From assembly GCA_049315745.1 (NCBI GenBank), contig JBMOJO010000263.1:1-5009 (forward strand): DNA of 5,009 bases, given 5' to 3'. Under the pieces are notes generated by a model. That model had not been told where the DNA came from. It saw only the letters and a program-made list of their open reading frames with translations, and did no database searches. Position 1 is the stretch's first letter, and every line of letters starts with the position of its first letter. Below, in pieces: positions 1 to 3,702 of this stretch. The DNA comes from JADJPL01 sp049315745. GTDB lineage: Bacteria > Bacteroidota > Bacteroidia > Chitinophagales > Saprospiraceae. A program made the translations under genes and the position numbers.

Positions 1-8
1 CATCCAAA
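1..8 (-). repeat. Edge of a further central palindrome, cut by the window start
   Basis: On the minus strand the left-type module at 9-54 runs on into TTTGGATG (8 to 1). In the intact copy near 3325, the same module is followed by the central palindrome, which begins TTTGAAAC, and other copies begin TTTTGAGA. The first eight bases are therefore probably the end of one arm of a palindrome lying mostly outside the window. Bases 4-18 also form a small inverted repeat (CCAAATT-T-AATTTGG), which is an alternative explanation for the symmetry here. Confidence 0.35.
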
Positions 9-54
9 TTTAATTTGGCGCGAAGCGCCAAGAAAAACCTTTTTACACAACCCC
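9..54 (-). repeat. Left-end module of the palindromic element (inverted copy a)
   Basis: Read on the minus strand, this is GGGG + TTGTGTAAAAAGG, a T-rich stretch, then the small hairpin GGCGC-TTC-GCGCC and AAATTAAA. It matches the modules at 128-173, 3227-3275, 3278-3324 and 3493-3538. The hairpin at 17-29 is perfect and grows to 7 bp with T15-A31 and T16-A30; its loop is GAA on the plus strand. The terminal repeat CTTTTTACACAACC lies at 39-52. This copy directly abuts the palindrome at 61-127, with only ACATTA between, where a right-end module would be expected. Confidence 0.8.
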
Positions 55-60
55 ACATTA

Positions 61-127
61 TTTTGAGAGAGACATCATTTTTGAAATTTTGCGAAGCGAA
101 ATTTCAAAAATGATGTCTCTCTCAAAA
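61..127 (-). repeat. Central 67-bp palindrome, copy H1
   Basis: A 29-base arm at 61-89 is the exact reverse complement of 99-127. The inner part continues with T90/G98 (a T-G wobble on the plus strand), G91-C97 and C92-G96, around a GAA loop at 93-95. That makes a 32-pair stem with a triloop. The apex GCGAAGC is the sequence known from oligonucleotide studies to form an unusually stable DNA mini-hairpin. Length and design match 3539-3605 exactly and 3325-3389 closely, although the arm sequences differ. The strand is assigned from the flanking module. No reading frame is credible here. Confidence 0.92.
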
Positions 128-173
128 GATTATTTGGCGCGAAGCGCCGTAAAAAGACTTTTTACGCAACCCC
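128..173 (-). repeat. Left-end module of the palindromic element (inverted copy b)
   Basis: This is the left end belonging to the palindrome at 61-127, read on the minus strand. It has GGGGTTGCGTAAAAAG at the tip (TIR complement CTTTTTACGCAACC at 158-171), one base off the other terminal repeats. The subterminal hairpin GGCGC-GAA-GCGCC at 136-148 is perfect. The tip points toward the exporter genes. Beyond base 173 the similarity stops, so this is the edge of the repeat cluster. I saw no clear target-site duplication. Confidence 0.82.
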
Positions 174-301
174 GCGCCAAAAAGTGAGGATGTAGATTAA
201 CATTTTTCATTTTTTTAGGTTATCCCCTAAGTCTGCTACATATCGTGCGCTTCCAGCGAGGACAGAAAATGATGTAGCCCGGATCAAAAAAATAAACCGC
301 A
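174..301 (+). other. Leader between repeat cluster and ABC ATPase gene
   Basis: These 128 AT-rich bases contain no gene that I can support. A T-rich run at 201-216 and a small hairpin (TTAGG 215-219 with CCTAA 226-230) are visible. GATGTAG occurs twice, at 189-195 and 270-276. The promoter of the exporter operon should lie here, but no good match to the Bacteroidota -33 TTTG / -7 TAnnTTTG pattern is present. The best -7 candidates (TAGGTTAT, TAGATTAA) are weak, so none is annotated. The bases before the ATG at 302 are A-rich with no Shine-Dalgarno core. Confidence 0.5.
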
Positions 302-994
302 ATGACTATTGCGCGATTAAAGGAAGTCAGTAAGGTGTATAAAGCGGGGAACGAGGAAATCGTAGCACTGCAACCTACGACGATGGAAATTCATCGGGGG
401 GAGTTGTTGCTTATTATTGGCCCTTCGGGGTCTGGGAAAACGACCCTGCTGTCCCTGCTGGGTTGCGTTTTGTACCCTACGAGCGGGCACCTTTGGGTGG
501 ATGGGAAGGAAATCAACCAGCTCAGAGAACGGGAACTTGCGAGGCTGCGCCTGAATACTATTGGTTTTGTATTCCAGAATTTCAACCTGCTGGCACCGCT
601 CTCTGCCGAAGATAATGTAAAAATGCCGCTTCGCCTGATGGGCGTATCGGATAAGGAAATGCGTCTTCGAACGGCAGAGGCCCTAGAGATGGTCGGTATG
701 ACCAGCCACCGCAGGCAACTGCCAAGGGAATTGTCGGGGGGGCAGCAGCAACGCATCGCTATCGCACGTGCCCTGGTCACCAACCCCGGCTTGATCCTTT
801 GTGACGAACCAACTGCTGCATTGGATAAAAATTCTATCAGCGTCGTGATGGAGGAGCTGCGGGTACTGGCCAGCCATGGAAAAGCAGTCTGTGTAGTAAC
901 CCATGATCCGCGCCTTGAACCTTATGCCCATCGTATAGTAGGTGTGGATAACGGTATCGTAAGTGAAATCCAATCCTTTGACCAGGGCCTTTGA
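302..994 (+). CDS. ABC transporter ATP-binding protein, MacB/LolD/DevA type
   Basis: This 230-residue cytoplasmic ATPase would power the exporter encoded downstream by binding the permease and hydrolysing ATP. All motifs are intact: Walker A GPSGSGKT (40-47), Q-loop FQNFN (91-95), signature LSGGQQQR (144-151), Walker B LILCDEP with D168/E169, D-loop ALD (173-175) and switch histidine H201 in THD. The length is that of a free-standing nucleotide-binding domain, without the fused membrane part of MacB. The wording DEPTAALDK and the tail THDPRLEPYAHRIVGVDNG recall DevA of the cyanobacterial DevBCA exporter, a subfamily assignment I make from memory. The ATG at 302 starts the protein just before its first strand, with no ribosome binding site in view. 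It ends 43 bases before the adaptor, which implies one operon. Confidence 0.93.
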   Translation: MTIARLKEVSKVYKAGNEEIVALQPTTMEIHRGELLLIIGPSGSGKTTLLSLLGCVLYPTSGHLWVDGKEINQLRERELARLRLNTIGFVFQNFNLLAPLSAEDNVKMPLRLMGVSDKEMRLRTAEALEMVGMTSHRRQLPRELSGGQQQRIAIARALVTNPGLILCDEPTAALDKNSISVVMEELRVLASHGKAVCVVTHDPRLEPYAHRIVGVDNGIVSEIQSFDQGL

Positions 995-1037
995 CCCCGG
1001 GATAAACCCTGTCCCTTTTCACAATAAAGTAAAAGCC

Positions 1038-2009
1038 ATGCACTTTTCAGGATTTTTAAAATTTTTACCGCTGCTGTTGTTACTCGTTTCCTGTAGCGGA
1101 AAGAAAGATTCCACCGGCGACAATAGGCGCGATGGGGAGCCCGGTACGATAGTTGCAGCAGATTCTGCGGTACTGGATGTTAAGGAAATCATAGGTGTTG
1201 CACGGATCGAGCCTGCAGGTAAGGTTATTGTACTCAATGCTGAAACGACCGGTTTTGTCCGTGAGGTACTGTTTGCCGAAAACGACCCGGTAGAAAAAGG
1301 GCGGGCACTGGTAGTCCTCGACGCCGAACTGGAAGAGGCGCGGGTGCAGCAGGCGAAGAGTCGTATCGCTGTACAGCAGGCAGCCATTGAGAGTGCCCGT
1401 GCCGGTCTGGGCGCCTTACAGGTCAAATTGAAGGCTGCAAAATTTAACTATGAGCGCGAACTCCGTTTACTGCAAGGTAAAGCAGGCACGCAGCAAGCAA
1501 TGGACGACAGCCGCTTCGCATGGGAGGAGCTGGAAAAGCAAATGCTTGTTCAGGAGGCTCAAATCCGTCAGCAGCAGGCACTGGCCGGTGAGCTGGCTGC
1601 CGAGCTCCGCTATCGGGAAGTTGAACGTTCGAAAAAAACCCTGCGAGCCCCTTTATCCGGCCGCTTTTTGTCCTGCGACGTAACCCCGGGGAATTATTTG
1701 TCCGCTTCGTCTGCCTTGGGGGACTTTGCAGTGGATGGGCCCCGGGTAGCTGTAACGGAAGTAGATGAACTATTTGCGATGCGCGTGCGCGAGGGACTGT
1801 CGGCATATATTCGCCCGCAAGGCCGGGGGGAGGTACTTTCTCGGGGAAAGGTCGTTTTTGTAGGGCCTTACCTAAAGAAAAAATCGCTGTTTTCTGACCG
1901 TTCGGACAACCTGGAGGACCGAAGGGTCCGCGAGGTACGTGTGGAGCTGGAGGATAGCGACAAAGTGCTCATTGGTAGCCGGGTCGAGTGTGTAATCTCC
2001 CTGGATTAA
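1038..2009 (+). CDS. Periplasmic adaptor lipoprotein (HlyD/DevB-like membrane fusion protein)
   Basis: This 323-residue adaptor would bridge the inner-membrane permease and an outer-membrane channel. Residues 1-19 are a lipoprotein signal: a hydrophobic run, then LVSC with C19 as the lipidation site. Next come a first half lipoyl-like strand set (about 62-95, including GFVREVLFAENDPVEKG), a long helical hairpin rich in Q, A, E and R (about 96-198), the second lipoyl half (LRAPLSGRFLSCDVTPGNYL, 202-221), then a beta-barrel and membrane-proximal part. The end, RRVREVRVELEDSDK, resembles DevB. The frame is open from a GTG at 963 that would overlap the ATPase gene, but the 25 extra residues are polar and would bury the signal, so I chose the ATG at 1038. 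Family adaptors often use an N-terminal membrane helix; lipid anchoring here is as in AcrA/MexA. The permease gene follows after 23 bases. Confidence 0.9.
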   Translation: MHFSGFLKFLPLLLLLVSCSGKKDSTGDNRRDGEPGTIVAADSAVLDVKEIIGVARIEPAGKVIVLNAETTGFVREVLFAENDPVEKGRALVVLDAELEEARVQQAKSRIAVQQAAIESARAGLGALQVKLKAAKFNYERELRLLQGKAGTQQAMDDSRFAWEELEKQMLVQEAQIRQQQALAGELAAELRYREVERSKKTLRAPLSGRFLSCDVTPGNYLSASSALGDFAVDGPRVAVTEVDELFAMRVREGLSAYIRPQGRGEVLSRGKVVFVGPYLKKKSLFSDRSDNLEDRRVREVRVELEDSDKVLIGSRVECVISLD

Positions 2010-2032
2010 TATGGGATCAATACCAATAGAAT

Positions 2033-3154
2033 ATGTGGAGGACTGCACTGCGATTTCTATTATACGATAAAGCCAAGTCTATCGGTGCTATGGCTGGGGT
2101 TATCCTGTCTGTATTCCTGATTGGGCAGCAGAGCGGAATATTTATCTTTCTCACCAACGCGATGTGTTCCCTTTCAAGAAACAACAGTCAGTATATTTGG
2201 GTAATTGACGACAAGGCTACCAACGTGAACGCACTATCTTCGCTCGATATGCGCAAAGCACGGGAGCTGGCCAGTATCCCCGGTGTAACCCGGGTAAACC
2301 CATTGGTGGTGGCCGGCGGGACCGCGCGGTTTCAGAATGGCAAGACTTCGGGAGTCTTGATGATTGGCAGCCAGTATCCCCAATTTGCAGGTGGCCCGTG
2401 GAATATTGAAGTGGGTAAAAAGGAAGACTTGTTGCGCGAGGGAGCAGTATTCACAGAGTATTTTGACCGCGATGCACTGGGCGATGCCCGGATTGGCGAT
2501 TTTTTTGAAATTAACGGCAAGCAGGTATTCGTTGCCGGTAATACCCGCGGCGTATCTTCTTTCGGAGGGTTATATGTGTTTACTTCCATTGAACGGGCCC
2601 GTTTTCTGGGCAGCATACCGACGGATAAGGCAAGCGCCTTTTTGCTGGAATGGGACCCTTCAGTATCCCGGGAAGTCATTATTTCCCTGATCAATCGCAA
2701 TCTTGAAGGTTTGCGGGCCTGGAAAGAAGCAGATTTGAGCAGCAGTACCGTATCGGAGGTACTCAAATCCAGCGGAATCGGATTTTCGGTAGGTACCCTG
2801 ATTATTTTTGCCCTGATTACCGGATTTGTAATCATTGGCCTCACGCTTTATTCTGCAGCGATTGACCGGCTCAAGGATTATGGCACATTAAAAGCCATCG
2901 GTGCTGGCAACGGGTTTATCCGCAGGTTGATCCTGACTCAGGCGCTGATTGTTTCTATTGTTGGATTCTTTATAGGATTTGCATTCGTGTTGGGTTTCCG
3001 CAATGGGATTGCCCAAGCAGGGACTATTTTTGATTATCCCCTGTGGATGCGCCTGGGGTTCTTTTTTATTACGCTGTTCATCGCCTTTACAGGGAGTACC
3101 TTTGCTATACGACGCATTACAGGGCTGGAGCCCTCTGCGATCTTCAGGGCTTAG
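2033..3154 (+). CDS. ABC transporter permease, FtsX/MacB-like, DevC type
   Basis: This 373-residue inner-membrane subunit has the four-helix MacB-like plan. The first transmembrane helix lies at about 17-41, followed by a large periplasmic domain (about 45-248), then three helices at about 251-274, 298-322 and 339-358. Between helices 2 and 3 lies the cytoplasmic coupling segment DRLKDYGTLKAIGA (278-291), typical of FtsX-like permeases, which contacts the ATPase. The C-terminus reads RITGLEPSAIFRA, a standard ending for the superfamily. Length and layout fit DevC better than MacB, which carries its own ATPase domain. Such permeases act mechanically, driving substrate from the periplasm through the adaptor and a TolC channel. 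The ATG at 2033 gives a complete N-terminus; an ATG at 2011 is in another frame. No terminator precedes it, so it is co-transcribed with the two genes before it. Confidence 0.92.
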   Translation: MWRTALRFLLYDKAKSIGAMAGVILSVFLIGQQSGIFIFLTNAMCSLSRNNSQYIWVIDDKATNVNALSSLDMRKARELASIPGVTRVNPLVVAGGTARFQNGKTSGVLMIGSQYPQFAGGPWNIEVGKKEDLLREGAVFTEYFDRDALGDARIGDFFEINGKQVFVAGNTRGVSSFGGLYVFTSIERARFLGSIPTDKASAFLLEWDPSVSREVIISLINRNLEGLRAWKEADLSSSTVSEVLKSSGIGFSVGTLIIFALITGFVIIGLTLYSAAIDRLKDYGTLKAIGAGNGFIRRLILTQALIVSIVGFFIGFAFVLGFRNGIAQAGTIFDYPLWMRLGFFFITLFIAFTGSTFAIRRITGLEPSAIFRA

Positions 3155-3177
3155 GAGAGATTGTTTTTGGAAGTAGC

Positions 3178-3226
3178 GCTGCTGTCTCATAAGTCCCTCG
3201 TCGGCACTGCGCACCAAATAATATTT
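3178..3226 (+). repeat. Degenerate left-end module L0
   Basis: The line GCTGTCTCATAAGTC (from 3181) followed by CGGCACTGCGCACC (3202-3215) and CAAATAATATTTGAGG aligns with the next module downstream: GGTTGTATAAAAGTC, CGGCGCTTCGCGCC, GAATTATATTTCGAGAGG. The 14-base hairpin block differs at three positions. On the minus strand it still folds as GGTGC-GCA-GTGCC with two G-T wobbles and a GCA loop. This looks like an old, decayed copy or a copy of a related element. Its hairpin lies 48 bases before the L1 hairpin. Confidence 0.55.
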
Positions 3227-3275
3227 GAGGTTGTATAAAAGTCTTTTCACGGCGCTTCGCGCCGAATTATATTTC
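3227..3275 (+). repeat. Left-end module L1
   Basis: It begins GAGGTTGTATAAAAG, then a T-rich stretch and the perfect hairpin CGGCGC-TTC-GCGCCG at 3250-3264, then GAATTATATTTC. It is followed at once by GAGAGG and the next left-end module, 51 bases on. The tail is homologous to GAATTGTGTTTTGAGAGG in L3, where those bases enter the central palindrome. L1 therefore seems to be interrupted at the start of its own palindrome. Its likely partner is the right-end module R1 at 3437-3486. Confidence 0.8.
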
Positions 3276-3277
3276 GA

Positions 3278-3324
3278 GAGGTTGTGTAAAAAGTATTTTT
3301 TCGGCGCTTCGCACCAAATTAAAG
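3278..3324 (+). repeat. Left-end module L2
   Basis: GAGGTTGTGTAAAAAG is followed by the hairpin GGCGC-TTC-GCACC at 3303-3315 and AAATTAAAG. One stem position (3305/3313) is C-A on the plus strand but a T-G wobble on the minus strand, where the loop is GAA. It leads straight into the palindrome at 3325. The tail AAATTAAA matches inverted copy a at 9-54 best. Confidence 0.85.
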
Positions 3325-3389
3325 TTTGAAACCGACGTGTTTTTCATGATTTTGCTTCGCAAAAGCATGAAAAACACGTCGGTTTCAAA
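3325..3389 (+). repeat. Central 65-bp palindrome, copy H2
   Basis: A 24-base arm (3325-3348) is the exact reverse complement of 3366-3389. After one A/G mismatch (3349/3365), six further pairs close on a TTC loop at 3356-3358 (GAA on the minus strand). That is 31 stem positions with one mismatch, nearly the design of the 67-bp copies. The arm sequence starts TTTGAAACCGACGTG, clearly diverged from TTTTGAGAGGCACGTC in copy H3, with both arms changed together. Confidence 0.93.
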
Positions 3390-3436
3390 AAAATATTCTG
3401 CCGCCGAAGGCGGCAAAAACCTTTTTACACAACCCC
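3390..3436 (+). repeat. Right-end module R2
   Basis: After the palindrome come AAATATTC, the hairpin TGCCGCC-GAA-GGCGGCA (3399-3415, 7 perfect pairs, GAA loop on the plus strand), then AAAACCTTTTTACACAACCCC. The terminal repeat is the exact inverse of the one in L2. The hairpin stem differs from the left-end type (GGCGC), so the two ends of the element can be told apart. Confidence 0.85.
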
Positions 3437-3486
3437 TTAGAAGAAAATTCTGCTGCTGCAGGCGGCAAAAGACATTTCACACAACC
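3437..3486 (+). repeat. Right-end module R1
   Basis: AGAAAATTC precedes the hairpin TGCTGCT-GCA-GGCGGCA (3451-3467), which pairs fully if two T-G wobbles (3454/3464 and 3457/3461) are allowed on the plus strand. AAAAGACATTTCACACAACC follows, with a diverged terminal repeat. It sits immediately outside R2, as expected for the far end of an element interrupted by the inner copy. Confidence 0.75.
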
Positions 3487-3507
3487 TGCATAGAGGTTGT
3501 GTGAAAA
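3474..3507. repeat. Abutted element ends forming an inverted repeat
   Basis: TTTCACACAACC (3475-3486) and GGTTGTGTGAAA (3495-3506) are exact reverse complements, and T3487-A3494 adds a thirteenth pair, leaving a six-base loop, GCATAG. This is the right tip of R1 facing the left tip of L3. The matching of the two tips, both with TGTGTGAAA rather than TGTGTAAAA, suggests that they share a history. Confidence 0.85.
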
Positions 3508-3538
3508 GGTTTTTCACGGCGCTTCGCGCCGAATTGTG
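3493..3538 (+). repeat. Left-end module L3
   Basis: GAGGTTGTGTGAAAAGG, TTTTTCA and the perfect six-pair hairpin CGGCGC-TTC-GCGCCG (3517-3531) are followed by AATTGTG and then palindrome H3. It is closest to L1 and to the inverted module at 128-173. Confidence 0.85.
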
Positions 3539-3605
3539 TTTTGAGAGGCACGTCATTTTCACGATTTCGCTTCGCGAAATCGTGAAAATGACGTGCCTCT
3601 CAAAA
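3539..3605 (+). repeat. Central 67-bp palindrome, copy H3
   Basis: The stem is a perfect 32 pairs (3539-3570 with 3574-3605) around a TTC loop at 3571-3573, which is GAA on the minus strand. Compared in the same orientation with H1 (61-127), the left arms differ at seven positions, and every difference is matched by a compensating change in the right arm. Both strands therefore translate to nearly the same peptide, which explains the spurious short reading frames here. Confidence 0.95.
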
Positions 3606-3641
3606 GAATCTTTTGCCGCCGCAGGCGGCAAAAGATTCTTT
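3603..3641 (+). repeat. Right-end hairpin R3, extended to 18 pairs
   Basis: AAAGAATCTTTTGCCGCC (3603-3620) and its exact reverse complement (3624-3641) enclose a GCA loop. The core GCCGCC-GNA-GGCGGC matches R2 and R1, but here the stem is much longer because the flanks AAAGAATC and GATTCTTT also pair. It shares three bases with palindrome H3, so the two hairpins compete slightly. There is no T-run right after the stem, so it is not a standard intrinsic terminator, though it could still slow transcription. Confidence 0.85.
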
Positions 3642-3667
3642 GGCTCCCTACTGCGGAAATATGCTTG
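3639..3667 (+). promoter_or_regulatory. Possible Bacteroidota-type promoter for the TolC-family gene
   Basis: TTTG at 3639-3642 is followed after 17 bases by TATGCTTG at 3660-3667, one base off the TAnnTTTG -7 pattern of Bacteroidota sigma factors. The spacing is slightly short compared with the usual 19 or so. Transcription would begin roughly 25-30 bases before the ATG at 3703. The -33 part lies at the tip of repeat hairpin R3, so the mobile element may have supplied it. The evidence is pattern match only. Confidence 0.3.
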
Positions 3668-3679
3668 CAAAGCTGCTAC

Positions 3680-3688
3680 AAAGGAGGT
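3680..3688 (+). promoter_or_regulatory. Shine-Dalgarno-like AAAGGAGGT, far from the start
   Basis: This is a textbook anti-16S match, but 14 bases separate it from the ATG at 3703, more than the usual 5-9. It lies downstream of the alternative in-frame ATG at 3661 and so cannot serve that start. It favours the 3703 start weakly. Bacteroidota use such sites little, so it may be chance. Confidence 0.35.
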
Positions 3689-3702
3689 ATAAATATCTGA
3701 AT

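Larger units (their letters stand above)
3278..3436 (+). mobile_element. Complete copy of the palindromic MITE-like element
   Basis: This 159-bp unit has perfect 14-bp terminal inverted repeats, GGTTGTGTAAAAAG at 3280-3293 and CTTTTTACACAACC at 3421-3434, with two to three further G/C bases at each tip. Inside are the left subterminal hairpin (3303-3315), the 65-bp palindrome (3325-3389) and the right subterminal hairpin (3399-3415). It has no coding capacity, so it would depend on a transposase elsewhere. No convincing target-site duplication is visible; the flanks TTTCGA and TTAGAA are only vaguely alike. I do not recognise the family. Confidence 0.7.
3227..3486 (+). mobile_element. Outer palindromic element, split by a nested copy
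   Basis: L1 (GGTTGTATAAAAG, 3229) and R1 (ending TTTCACACAACC, 3475-3486) have inverted ends facing outward and enclose the complete copy at 3278-3436. The two halves lack a central palindrome between them; only GAGAGG-like bases on the left and CCCCTTAGAAG on the right remain where its arms would lie. The simplest reading is that the inner copy inserted in, and replaced, the outer palindrome. Pairing L1 with R1 is inference, because the module order alone would also allow unequal recombination between copies. Confidence 0.5.
3493..3641 (+). mobile_element. Third copy of the palindromic element, right tip decayed or lost
   Basis: This copy contains L3, the perfect palindrome H3 and the right subterminal hairpin R3. 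The left terminal repeat is GGTTGTGTGAAAAGG. At the right, where CCTTTTTACACAACC is expected, the sequence reads GATTCTTTGGCTCCC, so the terminal repeat is missing or unrecognisable. Such a copy should be immobile if both ends are needed. It is the copy nearest the TolC-family gene, whose start lies 61 bases downstream. Confidence 0.65.
3155..3702. other. 548-base repeat-filled gap between permease and TolC-family gene
   Basis: From about 3178 to 3641 this gap is almost entirely palindromic-element modules, in the order L0, L1, L2-H2-R2, R1, L3-H3-R3 (each listed separately). No protein gene is credible. Short open frames near 3437-3692 on both strands simply translate the palindrome at 3539-3605, which is why both strands give almost the same peptide. 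Only 3155-3177 and 3642-3702 are free of recognisable repeat. Any transcript crossing the gap would carry several long, strong hairpins. Confidence 0.85.

Noticed and set aside
174..301. Promoter or riboswitch in the leader of the exporter operon
   Set aside because: No TTTG / TAnnTTTG pair at sensible spacing and only one five-pair hairpin; no known riboswitch core was recognised.
963..1037. Longer adaptor start at GTG 963, overlapping the ATPase gene
   Set aside because: It adds 25 polar residues before a good lipoprotein signal with lipobox; the ATG at 1038 gives a normal signal peptide.
391..2844. Long reverse-strand open frames opposite the exporter genes
   Set aside because: They are shadows of well-supported plus-strand genes, with low-complexity S/R/P-rich composition and no recognisable domains.
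3270..3443. Target-site duplication around the complete element (TTTCGA and TTAGAA)
   Set aside because: Only half of the bases agree, and the flanks are themselves element sequence, so no duplication can be claimed.
3229..3506. Integron attC sites, because of GTTGTGT / ACACAAC pairs flanking hairpins
   Set aside because: The ends do not fit the RYYYAAC / GTTRRRY core, there are no extrahelical-base stems of attC kind, and no cassette genes lie between.
3178..3641. CRISPR array
   Set aside because: Repeats are of several kinds, nested and inverted, with no regular unique spacers and no cas gene.
3603..3641. Intrinsic terminator for either neighbouring gene
   Set aside because: The stem is strong but not followed by a T-run on either strand; bases after it are GGCTCC on plus. 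Hairpins L1-H3 likewise lack U-tracts directly after the stem.
3437..3692. Short open frames on both strands (about 63 and 77 codons) with nearly identical peptides
   Set aside because: They are translations of the perfect palindrome H3 and its flanking hairpins; self-complementarity makes both strands encode the same string. No start signal or homology sense supports them.
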